A DNA stretch of 64,000 nucleotides from Roseateles sp. Its GTDB lineage: Bacteria > Pseudomonadota > Gammaproteobacteria > Burkholderiales > Burkholderiaceae. Made by a program: the position numbers and the translations under genes. The stretch covers positions 43,546 to 107,545 of the forward strand of contig JAFAMW010000030.1 in assembly GCA_019232985.1 (NCBI GenBank), given 5' to 3'. The notes under the pieces are model-generated. The model worked only from the letters and a program-made list of their open reading frames with translations. It had not been told where the DNA came from and searched no databases. Below are positions 29,305-38,358 of the stretch, piece after piece. The stretch's first letter is position 1. The number at the start of each line of letters is the position of its first letter.

Positions 29305-31347
29305 TCATGAGAGGGCGGGCGCGGCGCCCGCGACCTGGCGGCCGCCGACCGAGACCCGGTTGCGGCCCTGCCGCTTGGCCGCGTAGCAGGCGGCGTCGAC
29401 GGCCGCGAGCGCGCGCTCGGCGTCGGCGTAGCGGCTGCTCAGGTGGATCACGCCGATGCTCGCGCCGACCTGCAGCGCGCGGCCCTTCCAGTCGCGGCGG
29501 TGCGCGGCGACGCTCGCGCGGATCTTTTCGGCGATCGCGGTCGCGCGCGCGAGCTCGCAGCCGTGCAGCAGCAGCGCGAACTCGTCGCCGCCGAGCCGCG
29601 CAACCGTGTCGCTGTCGCGCACCTGGCCGACGAGCAGCTCGGCGACGTCCTGCAGCACCGCGTCGCCGGCCGGGTGACCGGCCGCGTCGTTGACGGCCTT
29701 GAAGCCGTCGAGGTCGACCATCACGAGGCAGCTCGACTCGACGCGCCGGCTGTTCTTGCAGACCAGGTCGAGGCGCTGCACGAGCTCGCGCCGGTTGTAC
29801 AGCCGGGTCAGCGAATCGTGCGACGCCGACCAGCGCAGCTGGTCGCGCTGCGCGCGCAGCTCGCTGATGTCCGACAGGATCCAGATCGTCCCGTCCTGCG
29901 GGTTCTCGGGCGCGAGCGCCGCGCCCTGCAGATAGGCCCACAGCGTGTGGCCGTCGCGGTGGCGCAGCTGGTGCTCGGCGCGGTAGCTGCGCGCGCGCGC
30001 GAACGCGGCCTGGGCGGCGGCGATCAGCGTGTCGTGCTGCGCCGCGTCGGGCAGCAGCGCCGCGAGCGGCTGGCCGACGAGCTCGTCGCCCGCGTAGCCG
30101 AGCGTCTCGCTCAGGCGCCGGCTGACGAGCTCGATCCGGCCGTCGCGCACGAAGCCGATGCCGACCGGCGCGTGGCGCATCAGCGCGCGCATGCGCACGA
30201 GCAGCTCCTCGCTGCGCCGCCGGCTCGCGGCGCGCAGCGCGAGCACATGCTGGAGGACCTCGGACAGGTGGCCGATCTCACCGGTCGCCTTCGGCCATTG
30301 CGCGTCCGGCGGCAGGCTCTCGTCGAGCAGCAGCAGCGCGCGTCGCTCGAGTTCGGTCATCGGGCGCAGCAGGCGGTTGCACAGGGCCGCGATCAGGCCC
30401 GCGCCGACCAGCGCGACGACCGCGCTGAGCCCCCAGGCCTCGTGCCGCGCCTTCGCGGGGTCGCCGAGCAGCAGGCCGGCCGAGGCCGTGCGGAAGACCA
30501 TCCAGTCCGCCTGGGGCACGGCCGCGAGCGCGACGAACTGCGGGCCGACGTGCCAAGTCCACGCGCTCGCCTCGAGCGGCGCGCCCTGCGCGCGCCAGCG
30601 CGCGACGGCGTCGCGCAGCCGCGGCTCCTCGCCCGCGTCGTGTTGCAGCCAGCGCGGGTCCGGGTGGGCGATGATGCGGCCCGACGCGTCGGTGACGATC
30701 GTGCCGATCGGGTCGTCGCCGCCCGCGTCGCGGCCGATCACGTCGGTGAACAGGCTGTCCGAGTCGGCGTCGAGCAGGCCGCAGAGCACGGCCACGCCGG
30801 GCGCGCCCGTACGCCTGCGCACCGGCAGCGGCACGCTGACGACGATCTGCAGCCGGCCGAACAGCCCGGGCTCGACCGAGACGGTGCTGCCGCCGGCCTG
30901 CAGCGCGCGCTTGAAGAACGCGCGGTCGGCGAGGTTCGCGGTCCGCGCATGCACGGCGGCGCCCTCGGCCTCGGCGAGCAGCGCGCCGTTCGCGTCGACC
31001 AGCCACAGGCGCGAGAACAGCGTCGCGAGCACCGCCTGGCCGCGCAGGAAGCCGGCCGCGTCGGCCTCGGTCAGCGTGCGGTCGGCCGGCCACGCGCGGC
31101 CCGCGTGGGCGAGCGCGAGCTCGCGGTGCAGCAGGCGCGAGCCGAGCGTCTGGCCGACCGTGTCGACGCCGAGCCTCGATTCGAGGATCGACCGCTCGGC
31201 ACGCTGGTCCGAACCGCCGATCACGAGCACGGCCGTCGAGCCGACGCTCAGGCCGATCACCGAGATCGACGCCAGGGCCAGGCGCCATTTGAGGCTGCCC
31301 AGGCGGGCCCTGGCGGCCGCGGCAAAGTCGTTCAGGATCGCGAGCAT
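29305..31347 (-). CDS. Membrane-bound diguanylate cyclase with Cache-like and PAS domains
   Basis: A 680-residue protein. Two transmembrane helices at about 22-45 and 315-340 enclose a periplasmic dCache-like sensor. A HAMP-like linker, a PAS domain at about 390-510 and a GGDEF domain follow. The catalytic motif is intact in [12 protein letters not shown] near residue 583. An RxxD motif (RDSD) directly before it is a candidate inhibitory site for c-di-GMP feedback. It makes c-di-GMP from two GTP. It is followed by the chemoreceptor gene and preceded, across 152 bp, by an OmpR-type regulator on the same strand. A 13-bp element shared with the regulator promoter lies 106 bp before its start codon. 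Confidence 0.93.
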   Translation of the reverse strand: MLAILNDFAAAARARLGSLKWRLALASISVIGLSVGSTAVLVIGGSDQRAERSILESRLGVDTVGQTLGSRLLHRELALAHAGRAWPADRTLTEADAAGFLRGQAVLATLFSRLWLVDANGALLAEAEGAAVHARTANLADRAFFKRALQAGGSTVSVEPGLFGRLQIVVSVPLPVRRRTGAPGVAVLCGLLDADSDSLFTDVIGRDAGGDDPIGTIVTDASGRIIAHPDPRWLQHDAGEEPRLRDAVARWRAQGAPLEASAWTWHVGPQFVALAAVPQADWMVFRTASAGLLLGDPAKARHEAWGLSAVVALVGAGLIAALCNRLLRPMTELERRALLLLDESLPPDAQWPKATGEIGHLSEVLQHVLALRAASRRRSEELLVRMRALMRHAPVGIGFVRDGRIELVSRRLSETLGYAGDELVGQPLAALLPDAAQHDTLIAAAQAAFARARSYRAEHQLRHRDGHTLWAYLQGAALAPENPQDGTIWILSDISELRAQRDQLRWSASHDSLTRLYNRRELVQRLDLVCKNSRRVESSCLVMVDLDGFKAVNDAAGHPAGDAVLQDVAELLVGQVRDSDTVARLGGDEFALLLHGCELARATAIAEKIRASVAAHRRDWKGRALQVGASIGVIHLSSRYADAERALAAVDAACYAAKRQGRNRVSVGGRQVAGAAPALS

Positions 31348-31452
31348 CGAGCACCCCCTGTTCGGGATGGGGCACCTGGGCGACGCGCCGATGCCAGGTC
31401 CCGGATGCTGGGCCGCCGCGGCTATGCGCGTGTTTCGCCGGCGGCCGCGCCG

Positions 31453-31465
31453 ATTTCAGCTGCAA
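31453..31465. repeat. 13-bp element copy 1, upstream of the diguanylate cyclase gene
   Basis: ATTTCAGCTGCAA matches ATTTCATCTGCAA at 32285-32297 in 12 of 13 positions. It is close to palindromic (TTTCAGCTGCAA). It may be a binding site for the OmpR-type regulator encoded between the two copies. Confidence 0.45.
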
Positions 31466-31499
31466 CGGCCGCGCGCCGCGGCGCGCGCCTCGTCCCCCG

Positions 31500-32231
31500 T
31501 CAGGCGACTGCCTCGACGGCCACGTCGAAGACGTAGCCGGCGCCGCGCTCGGTGCAGATGTAGCGCGGCTGCGCCGGGTCGGGCTCGATGCGCCGGCGCA
31601 GGCGCAGGATCTGCACGTCGATCGAGCGATCGTAGACCTCGGCGCCGTTGAGCCGCGAGAGGTCGAGCAGCTGGTCACGCGACAGCACGCGCCGCGGCGC
31701 CGCGCACAGCGCCTGCAGCAGATTGAACTCGCCGTTCGACAGCTCGACGAGACGGCCGTCGGGCGCCGTCAGGCGGCGGCTGCGCAGGTTCAGCTCCCAG
31801 CCGTCGAAGCGATACGCGCGCACGCGCTCGTGGCGCGCGACGCGGAAGTCGGCGAGCATCCGGTAGCGCCGCAGCACCGCGCGGATGCGCGCGAGCAGCT
31901 CGCGCGGGCTGAACGGCTTGTTCACGTAGTCGTCGGCGGCGAGCTCGAGCCCCATCACGCGGTCGGCCTCGTCGCGCTTGCCGGTCACGATGATCAGCGG
32001 GATCTGGCGCGTCTCGCGCAGCGCGCGCGCGAGCTGCATGCCGTCCTCGCCGTTCAGGCGCAGGTCGAGCAGCACGAGGTCGACGACCTCGGCCGCGAGC
32101 GCCGCCGCCATCGCCGCCCCGTTCGCCACCGCCGTCACGCGCAGCTCGTTCTCGACGAGGTAGTCCGTGATCAGCTCGCGTATCGCGGGATCGTCGTCGA
32201 CGACGAGGACATGCGGGGCGAATGGGCTCAT
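31500..32231 (-). CDS. OmpR/PhoB-family response regulator
   Basis: A 243-residue two-component regulator. The receiver has the acidic pocket VVDDD near residues 11-14, phosphoacceptor Asp56 in LVLLDLRL, Thr in IIVTGKRDEADR and Lys in DDYVNKPFSPREL. A winged-helix DNA-binding domain fills about 150-240, with YDRSIDVQILRLRRRIE as recognition helix. The ATG at 32231 starts directly before the first receiver strand. An in-frame extension to 32297 is possible but not family-like. The gene lies between two other signalling loci and faces the receiver/histidine kinase operon head to head. Its cognate kinase may be the hybrid kinase at 32754. Confidence 0.94.
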   Translation of the reverse strand: MSPFAPHVLVVDDDPAIRELITDYLVENELRVTAVANGAAMAAALAAEVVDLVLLDLRLNGEDGMQLARALRETRQIPLIIVTGKRDEADRVMGLELAADDYVNKPFSPRELLARIRAVLRRYRMLADFRVARHERVRAYRFDGWELNLRSRRLTAPDGRLVELSNGEFNLLQALCAAPRRVLSRDQLLDLSRLNGAEVYDRSIDVQILRLRRRIEPDPAQPRYICTERGAGYVFDVAVEAVA

Positions 32232-32284
32232 GGTGATCGGTAGAAACCCCAGCATAGCGTCCGCCGTCGCCGGCGGGCCGCCGT

Positions 32285-32297
32285 ATTTCATCTGCAA
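32285..32297. repeat. 13-bp element copy 2, between divergent signalling operons
   Basis: ATTTCATCTGCAA lies in the 157-bp gap between the OmpR-type regulator (start 32231) and the receiver gene (start 32389). It repeats the element at 31453-31465 with one mismatch. It is placed where one factor could affect both directions. Confidence 0.45.
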
Positions 32298-32388
32298 TCT
32301 GGCGCACCTGCCTGAAACACAGCCGGCATGCGGGCGGCCCCTAATCGAACCGAGCGGGCTCCGCCCGACGGACCAAGACGAGTCGAAG

Positions 32389-32757
32389 ATGCTGCGTGCG
32401 CTGATTCTTGACGAGAATGCCCTGATCCGTGAACTCCTGTCCGAATGGCTCGCGGAGGCCGGCTACCGGGTCGGCGCCGCCGCCCATGTCGGCGCGCTGC
32501 CGCCCGCCCTGACCGAGGAGGTCGATGTCGTGCTCGTGGATCTGCCCGTGCTGCGCGAGGGCGCGCAGGCCGTAATCGCACCGGTGCGCCGCGCCTGCGC
32601 GCGGGCGCGCCTCGTCGGCCTGTCGTCGCGGCTCGGCGCGAGCCTGCCGCAGCGTTCGGGCGCCGCCCGCGCGCTGGGCCTCGACGGCCTGCTCGCGAAG
32701 ACCTGCACCCGCGAGGAGCTGCTGGGCCTGCTCGCGCGGCTGGGCCTCGCGCCATGA
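32389..32757 (+). CDS. Stand-alone receiver-domain protein
   Basis: A 122-residue protein that is a single CheY-like receiver with no output domain. Asp8-Glu9 in LILDENALI stand for the acidic pair, Asp51 in VVLVDLP is the likely phosphoacceptor, Ser79/80 in LVGLSSR takes the Thr/Ser place, and Lys104 in LLAKTC is conserved. It ends four bases into the histidine kinase gene (ATGA), so the two are coupled. It may act as a phosphate sink or shuttle for that kinase. The start is the ATG directly before the first strand; the longer frame upstream has no similarity. Confidence 0.8.
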   Translation: MLRALILDENALIRELLSEWLAEAGYRVGAAAHVGALPPALTEEVDVVLVDLPVLREGAQAVIAPVRRACARARLVGLSSRLGASLPQRSGAARALGLDGLLAKTCTREELLGLLARLGLAP

Positions 32758-35264
32758 ACGAGTCGGCGCGCCTGCGCGGCTGGATCCTCGGCGGCGGCGC
32801 CGCGCTGATCCTCGCGTTCTTCGCGCTGTCGGGCTACGACGCGTGGCGGCTGCACCAGCAGGTCGACCGCGCGACCAAGCGCGAGCTCGCCAACATGGCG
32901 CGCGCCCTCGCCCAGGAGTCGGCGCGCAGTCTGCAGGCCGTCGACCTGCTGCTGACCGACGTCGCGATCTGGTACCGCGACAAGGCGCCGCGCCTGAGCC
33001 CGGCCGAGATCGACCGCGCGCTCAACGAACGCGCCGCGGCGACGCCGCAGATCAGCCTGATCCACCTCGTCGACCGCGCCGGCATGCAGATCCACCGCTC
33101 GCGCCCGGCCCCCGAGCCGCTCGCCGACGTCTCGGACCGCCCGTATTTCCAGCACCTGCGCGACGACCCGCGGGCCGGGCTGTACATCAACGCGCCGATC
33201 ATCACGCGCAGCGAGCGGCGCGCGACGCTCGTGCTCGCGCGCCGCCTCGAGACGCCGTCGGGCGGGTTCGCCGGCGTCGTGACGGCCGGCATCGCGCTCG
33301 ACGAGCTGCGCGAGGTCTACGACGCGATCGACATGGGCCAGGGCAGCGCCCTGCTGCTGACTTTCGCCGACGGCGCCCTGATCATCCGCCAGCCGATCGA
33401 CCCGCGCGCCGAGGGCGGCCGCTTCACCAATCTGTCCGCGCACACGAGCCCGGCGCCGCGCGTCGCCGTGAGCCCGCTCGACGGCCGCGACAAATACATC
33501 GTGTCCGTGCCCGTGCCGGGCCGGCCGCTCATGATGTCGGTCGTGCGCGACGTCCACGACGCGATGGCGCCTTGGCGCGCCGAGCTCGTCGGCCTCGCCG
33601 GCCGCGCGATCGTGCTCGCGCTCGCGACGCTGCTGGCGATGCGCGTGATGCTGGGCCAGCTCACCCGCCTGCAGGCCGGCGAGACCGCGCTGCGCCGCAG
33701 CGAGCAGCGCTACGCGCTCGCGATGGACGCGGCCGACGAAGGCCACGCCGAATGGGACATGGCGCGGGGCAGCTTCTTCGCGTCGGAGCGCTGGCTGCGG
33801 CTGCACGAGCTCGCGCCCGGGCAGATGCCCACGCAGGCCGACGCCCTGCTCGCCCAGGCGCCGGTGCACCCCGACGACCGCGCCGCGGCGCGCCAGGCGC
33901 TCGACGAGCACCTGAGCGGCTGCAAGTCGGACCTCGACCTCGAGTACCGGGTGATGCTCGGCCAGCCGGGGCCGGGCGCGCCGCCGTGGCGCTGGATCCA
34001 CGTGCGCGGGCGCTGCCAGCGCGACGCCGAGGGCCGCCCGACACGCTTCTACAGCGCCGCGATGGACATCACGGCGCGCAAGCTCGACGAGGAGGAACGC
34101 GAGCACCTGCAGGCGCAGCTGCGCCAGGCCCAGCACATGGAGGCGCTGGGCACGCTGGCCGGCGGCATCGCCCACGACTTCAACAACATCCTCGGCGCGA
34201 TCCTCGGCCACGGCGAGATGGCCCAGCACCTGGGCGGGCTCGACACGCGCATGGCGCGCCACCTCGACCGCATCATGCAGGCCGGCGAGCGCGCGAAGCT
34301 GCTGGTCCGGCGCATCCTCGACTTCAGCCGCAGCGGCGTGCGCGAGCGCGGGCTCGTCAACGTCGCGCGCGCGGCCGAGGACGCGATGGCGCTGATCGCC
34401 GCGACCATGCCCGCCGGCGTCCGGCTCGAGGCCGCCTACGAAAGCGGCAGCGCGGCCGTGCTCGGCGACGTCTCGCAGATCCAGCAGCTGCTCGGCAATC
34501 TGTGCAGCAACGCGATCGGCGCGATGCCGCAGGGCGGCCTGCTGTCGGTCGGCGTGCAGCGCCGCGCGCTCGCGCAGGCCCAGCACCTGAGCCACGGCCG
34601 CCTGGCGGCCGGCCGCTACGTGTGCATCGAGGTCGCCGACCAGGGCTGCGGCATCGCGCCCGAGGTCTACGCGCGCATGTTCGAGCCCTTCTTCAGCACC
34701 AAGCCGGTCGGCGAAGGCACGGGCCTGGGCCTGTCCGTCGTGCACGGCATCGTCGCCGACATGGGCGGCGCGATCGACGTGCGCGGCGAGCCCGACGGCG
34801 GCAGCCGCTTCGCGCTGTGGCTGCCGCTGGCCGGCGAAGCCGAGGCGCCCTGCGTCGCGCCGGCGCCGGTGCGGCGCGGCGCCGGCCAGGTCGTGATGGT
34901 CGTCGACGACGAGGCCGCGCTCGTCGAGGCCGCCGAGGAGACGCTCGCCGAACTCGGCTACGAGCCGGTCGGCTTCAGCTCGGGCGCACGCGCGCTCGCC
35001 GCGTTCGAGGGCGCGCCCGGACGCTTCGACCTGCTCGTGACCGACCACTCGATGCCGGGCCTCGACGGCGTCGCGCTGACCGCGCGCCTGAAGGCGCGGC
35101 GGCCCGGGCTGCCGGTGCTGCTGATGAGCGGCTTCGGCGACGAGGCGCTCGGCGCGCGCGCGGCCGAGGTCGGGGTCGCAGCGGTGCTGCGCAAGCCGAT
35201 CAGCGCGGCGGAGCTTGGCGAGGCTGTCGCTGCGGCGCTGGCCTCGGTCGGCGCGCGGACTTAG
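32754..35264 (+). CDS. Hybrid sensor histidine kinase with Cache and PAS domains and C-terminal receiver
   Basis: An 836-residue protein. Transmembrane helices at about 9-27 and 280-300 enclose a dCache-like periplasmic sensor (SDRPYFQHLRDDPRAGLYI). A PAS domain with PAC follows at about 320-440. The H box is LAGGIAHDFNN near residue 471, the N box NLCSNAIGAMP near 582, and G boxes are DQGCGIAPE and GEGTGLGLSV. A receiver closes the protein, with phosphoacceptor Asp near 763 in LLVTDHSMPG and a conserved Lys in VLRKPIS. Such hybrids pass phosphate on through a phosphotransfer protein. None is encoded here, though a free receiver and an OmpR regulator adjoin. Confidence 0.94.
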   Translation: MNESARLRGWILGGGAALILAFFALSGYDAWRLHQQVDRATKRELANMARALAQESARSLQAVDLLLTDVAIWYRDKAPRLSPAEIDRALNERAAATPQISLIHLVDRAGMQIHRSRPAPEPLADVSDRPYFQHLRDDPRAGLYINAPIITRSERRATLVLARRLETPSGGFAGVVTAGIALDELREVYDAIDMGQGSALLLTFADGALIIRQPIDPRAEGGRFTNLSAHTSPAPRVAVSPLDGRDKYIVSVPVPGRPLMMSVVRDVHDAMAPWRAELVGLAGRAIVLALATLLAMRVMLGQLTRLQAGETALRRSEQRYALAMDAADEGHAEWDMARGSFFASERWLRLHELAPGQMPTQADALLAQAPVHPDDRAAARQALDEHLSGCKSDLDLEYRVMLGQPGPGAPPWRWIHVRGRCQRDAEGRPTRFYSAAMDITARKLDEEEREHLQAQLRQAQHMEALGTLAGGIAHDFNNILGAILGHGEMAQHLGGLDTRMARHLDRIMQAGERAKLLVRRILDFSRSGVRERGLVNVARAAEDAMALIAATMPAGVRLEAAYESGSAAVLGDVSQIQQLLGNLCSNAIGAMPQGGLLSVGVQRRALAQAQHLSHGRLAAGRYVCIEVADQGCGIAPEVYARMFEPFFSTKPVGEGTGLGLSVVHGIVADMGGAIDVRGEPDGGSRFALWLPLAGEAEAPCVAPAPVRRGAGQVVMVVDDEAALVEAAEETLAELGYEPVGFSSGARALAAFEGAPGRFDLLVTDHSMPGLDGVALTARLKARRPGLPVLLMSGFGDEALGARAAEVGVAAVLRKPISAAELGEAVAAALASVGART

Positions 35265-35275
35265 ACGATCTGCCA

Positions 35276-35292
35276 CAGTTTTTAATAAACTG
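35276..35292. promoter_or_regulatory. AT-rich inverted repeat upstream of the toxin-antitoxin operon
   Basis: CAGTTT-ttaat-AAACTG has perfect 6-bp arms and lies 37 bp before the antitoxin start, in a short AT-rich patch unlike the surrounding DNA. It suits an autoregulatory operator. It might instead help terminate the kinase gene, which ends 11 bp upstream. Confidence 0.4.
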
Positions 35293-35328
35293 CGAAGCAT
35301 CTTCCTAATTATCGTGGGACTCAGTGTC

Positions 35329-35799
35329 ATGTCAGCCCTCGAACAGACCATTGACCACGGCACACTACGCCGCCTGATCAAGGCTGGCGCGCAAGTCGGT
35401 GCGGAGATCGTCGGCCAGGCCGGGCGCTGGGGCGTCGTCATCCACTACGGCCGTGCCCGCCAGACCTTGGCCGCCGCGCGAGGCGCGCCGCGCACCTTCC
35501 GCAAGTTCGAGACGCTGGCCGGCTACCTCAAGGACCTGAGCATCACGCAATGCACGGTCCAACTGGCCGAATTCGAGCCCGCCCCGAAGGACCGCGCAGC
35601 GAGCACCGAGAAGCGCCGCGTGATGGCCTCCGACCGGCTCAAGGCGGCACATGCGGCGGCGGCGCACGACCAGTGGGTCCAGGCGTCGATCGCGGCCTCG
35701 CTGGCCGACCCTCGGCCCAATATTGGGCACGAGGAGGTGATGCGCGAGGCGCGCGCGCTGATCGCGGCGAAGCGCAAGCAGCATGCCGCCCCGTCTTGA
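35329..35799 (+). CDS. Putative antitoxin of a ParE/RelE-type toxin-antitoxin pair
   Basis: A 156-residue protein, longer than usual for an antitoxin. The N-terminal part (about 10-80) contains AGRWGVVIHYGRARQTL and RTFRKFETLAGYLKDL, a pattern I associate with plasmid and island antitoxins, but I cannot name the family. The C terminus ASLADPRPNIGHEEVMREA is typical of RelB/ParD antitoxins, which wrap the toxin. The toxin gene begins inside its 3' end (17-bp overlap). The ATG at 35329 is used; upstream frame extension lacks similarity. It would bind and neutralise the toxin and probably repress the operon. Confidence 0.75.
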   Translation: MSALEQTIDHGTLRRLIKAGAQVGAEIVGQAGRWGVVIHYGRARQTLAAARGAPRTFRKFETLAGYLKDLSITQCTVQLAEFEPAPKDRAASTEKRRVMASDRLKAAHAAAAHDQWVQASIAASLADPRPNIGHEEVMREARALIAAKRKQHAAPS

Positions 35800-36082
35800 A
35801 TGGCGGCCACAGGCCCGCGCCCATTTGCTGACGATCGTCGCGGCGATCGCCGACGAGAACCCCGATGCCGCGCTCGAGCTCATGGACGAGATCGAGCGCA
35901 AGGCCGCGGCGCTGCCGGTGCACCCGAAGCTCTACAAGGCCTCGCCGCGCGTCGAGGGCCTGCGGGAAATGGTGGTCCGGCCGAACTACCTGCTGTTCTA
36001 TCGTGAGTCGGCCGAGCGGGTGGAAATCGTCGACGTGATCCACGCGCGGCGGCAGTGGCCGCCGATCCACACAGGATCCTGA
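35783..36082 (+). CDS. ParE/RelE-superfamily toxin
   Basis: A 99-residue basic protein. It follows the ParE pattern: LEWRPQARAHLLTIVAAIAD, ENPDAALELMDEIERKAAAL, a central PKLYKASPRVEGLREMVV and the closing YLLFYRES...VEIVDVIHARRQWP. ParE toxins poison DNA gyrase and RelE toxins cut mRNA at the ribosome; this sequence looks more like ParE. It overlaps the preceding antitoxin, which is the usual order. The length is normal and nothing looks broken, so the pair may be active. Confidence 0.88.
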   Translation: MPPRLEWRPQARAHLLTIVAAIADENPDAALELMDEIERKAAALPVHPKLYKASPRVEGLREMVVRPNYLLFYRESAERVEIVDVIHARRQWPPIHTGS

Positions 36083-36190
36083 GCCGCCTGCAGCTCATCG
36101 CCCCCATCCGCAGCCTGTCGCATCCGCCTTCCGCCCCCGCCGGCGTCTTGTTATGGTGTGCTACATCACCAACACAGCAAGGTGCCGACG

Positions 36191-36547
36191 ATGCAACAGA
36201 GCTGGAACGACAGCGCACCGATCTACCAGCAGCTGGCCGACCGCCTGGCCGTGCAGCTGCTCGACGGCGCGCCCCCCGAGGGCGACGCCCTGCCCTCGGT
36301 GCGGCAGCTGGCCGGGCAGTACCTGATCAACCCGCTGACCGTGAGCCGCGCGCTCCAGGCCCTCGTCGACAAGGGCCTGGTCGAGAGCCGGCGCGGCCAG
36401 GGCATGTACGTGACCGCGGGCGCGCGCGAGCGCCTGCGCCGCGCCGAGCGCGCGCGCTTTCTCGAGCGCGAGTGGCCGACGCTGCGCGCGCGCCTCGCGC
36501 GCCTGGGCATAGCCGCGGCCGACCTCGACTGGAAGGAACAACAATGA
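36191..36547 (+). CDS. GntR-superfamily regulator, YtrA subfamily
   Basis: A 118-residue repressor. The winged helix-turn-helix fills residues about 8-75 (PIYQQLADRLAVQLLDG, LPSVRQLAGQYLINPLTVSRAL, GLVESRRGQGMYV). A short dimerisation tail follows, which is the YtrA layout. Such regulators control the ABC transporter encoded directly downstream, and here the stop overlaps the ATPase start (ATGA). A GGTG-N8-CACC inverted repeat at about 36154-36169 is a possible operator. ATG at 36191 is preferred over an upstream in-frame start. Confidence 0.9.
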   Translation: MQQSWNDSAPIYQQLADRLAVQLLDGAPPEGDALPSVRQLAGQYLINPLTVSRALQALVDKGLVESRRGQGMYVTAGARERLRRAERARFLEREWPTLRARLARLGIAAADLDWKEQQ

Positions 36548-37434
36548 CGAACCACCTGATCGAAGCCTCCGACCTGACGCTGCGCTACGGCAAGAAGACC
36601 GCGCTCGACGGCGTCAGCTTCGCGATCCCCAAGGGCCGCGTCTACGGCCTGCTCGGCCACAACGGCGCGGGCAAGACCTCGCTGATGAGGGCGCTCGTCG
36701 GCCTGCTGCCGGCCGACGGCCGGCTGAGCGTGCTCGGCCTCGACCCGCGCCGCCAGCGCGGCGAGCTGCTCGGCCAGCTCTGCTACATCCCCGACGTCGC
36801 GGTGCTGCCGCGCTGGGCCCGCGTGCACGAGCTGATCACGCTGATGAGCGGGCTGCAGCCGCGCTTCTCGGCCGAGCGCGCCCGGGCGCTGCTCAAGCGC
36901 ACGAGCGTCGGCCTCGACGACAAGGTCAAGAACCTCTCCAAAGGCATGGTCGTGCAGGCCCACCTCGCGCTCGTCGCCGCGATCGACGCGAGGCTGATGA
37001 TCCTCGACGAGCCGACGCTGGGCCTCGACGTGATGAGCCGCAAGGGCTTTTACGAGCTGCTGATTGACGAATGGTGCGACGGCGAGCGCACGGTGCTGAT
37101 CTCGACCCACCAGGTCGAGGAGGTCGAGACCCTGCTGACCGACGTGCTGATGCTCGACGAGGGCCGGCTCGTGCTCAATATCTCGCTGCAGGACATGGAC
37201 CAGCGCTTCGTTGCGCTCGCCCACGACCCGGCCCAGGCCGAGGCGGTCGCGGCCGCGCACCCGCTCTTGCGCTACCGCCAGCAGGGCGGCCGCGGCGCGG
37301 CGATCTTCGACCTTGACTCACATGACAGCCCGCCCGAGCACGTGCTGGGCCTCGGCGAGCGCATCCGCCCGAACCTCGTCGACCTGTTCATGGCCCTGAC
37401 CCGCAAGCCGGCGCTCGCGCCGAGCCAGTCCTGA
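36544..37434 (+). CDS. ABC transporter ATP-binding protein
   Basis: A 296-residue ATPase. Walker A GHNGAGKT is near residue 38, the signature reads LSKGM in place of LSGGQ as in YtrB-type proteins, Walker B is LMILDEPTLGLD, and the H loop is STHQVEEVE. The C-terminal 80 residues are an accessory domain. It pairs with the permease 25 bp downstream to form an exporter or membrane-repair transporter. YtrBCDEF-like systems in other bacteria respond to cell-wall antibiotics, but the substrate here is unknown. Coupled to the YtrA-type repressor. Confidence 0.93.
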   Translation: MTNHLIEASDLTLRYGKKTALDGVSFAIPKGRVYGLLGHNGAGKTSLMRALVGLLPADGRLSVLGLDPRRQRGELLGQLCYIPDVAVLPRWARVHELITLMSGLQPRFSAERARALLKRTSVGLDDKVKNLSKGMVVQAHLALVAAIDARLMILDEPTLGLDVMSRKGFYELLIDEWCDGERTVLISTHQVEEVETLLTDVLMLDEGRLVLNISLQDMDQRFVALAHDPAQAEAVAAAHPLLRYRQQGGRGAAIFDLDSHDSPPEHVLGLGERIRPNLVDLFMALTRKPALAPSQS

Positions 37435-37459
37435 TCGCGCAAAGAAAATGGAGCCCACC

Positions 37460-38341
37460 ATGTCCTCTTCCCGCTTCTCGACCCTGCTGCTGCGCGAATG
37501 GCTGCAGCACAAGCGCGGCTGGCTGCTCACGCTGGTCCTGCCGCCGGTGATCTTCCTCGTGCTGCTGACCTTCGGCGAGGCCCATGGCCTGCCCGACATG
37601 CCGCTCGCGGCCGGCCTGCTGCCGGTGCTGATGACGATGCTCGTGGTGCTCGGCATCGCCGCGGCGAGCATCGGCTTCCAGCTGCCGGGCCTCGCGCGCC
37701 GCGACGTCCAGGACCGCTCGATCGAGTTCTGGCTGTCGCTGCCGGCGAGCCACTCCGAAAGCCTCGCCGCGACCCTGCTCGCCCATGTGCTGCTCGTGCC
37801 GCTCGCCGCCGTGGCCCTCGGCTTCGGCGCCGGCTTCGTGATCGCCGCCGCGTTCGCGGTCAAGATGGGCGGCTTCGCCGGCCTCGCGGCGGTGCCCTGG
37901 GGCCAGGTCGCGGCGCTCGCGCTGCCGGGCGCGCTGCGCGTCGCCGCCGGCGTCGTGCTCGCGCTGGTCTGGGCCGCGCCGCTGATCCTGCTCACGATGG
38001 CCGCGTCGGCCTGGTTCAAGCGCTGGTCGGTCGCCGTGATCGTCGGCACGCTCGTGCTGACCTGCACGATCCTGCCCAAGATCTACGACTTCGTCCTGGT
38101 CCGCGACTGGCTGCGCGCGCAGACGAAGGGCGCCTGGAACGCGCTGCTCGCGAACCCGCAACAGCTCGCCGACAGCCCCGAGCAGATCGCCGGCATCGGC
38201 AGCGCGTCGGCCTGGCAATGGGCGATCGCGGACTTCGTCGGCGAACTTCACAATCTGGCTTCGCTGCAAATGCTCAGCGGCCTCACGCTCGCAGCGCTCG
38301 GCTTCTACCTGCTCGTGCTGCGGCGGCAGCGCGCAGGCTGA
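37460..38341 (+). CDS. ABC transporter permease
   Basis: A 293-residue inner-membrane protein with six predicted helices (about 18-38, 50-75, 110-135, 150-175, 180-200, 265-285). RDVQDRSIEFWLSLPASHSE is the coupling-helix region found in ABC-2-type permeases. ATG at 37460 is preferred to ATG at 37448, because GGAG lies 6 bp before it. It is the last gene of the YtrA-type operon. A bidirectional terminator follows. Confidence 0.88.
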   Translation: MSSSRFSTLLLREWLQHKRGWLLTLVLPPVIFLVLLTFGEAHGLPDMPLAAGLLPVLMTMLVVLGIAAASIGFQLPGLARRDVQDRSIEFWLSLPASHSESLAATLLAHVLLVPLAAVALGFGAGFVIAAAFAVKMGGFAGLAAVPWGQVAALALPGALRVAAGVVLALVWAAPLILLTMAASAWFKRWSVAVIVGTLVLTCTILPKIYDFVLVRDWLRAQTKGAWNALLANPQQLADSPEQIAGIGSASAWQWAIADFVGELHNLASLQMLSGLTLAALGFYLLVLRRQRAG

Positions 38342-38358
38342 GCTCGCTCTGGAAATAA

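Noticed and set aside
31471..31486. 16-bp palindrome GCGCGCCGCGGCGCGC after the OmpR-type regulator gene
   Set aside because: It contains only G and C, has no U-tract, and cannot be told from background.
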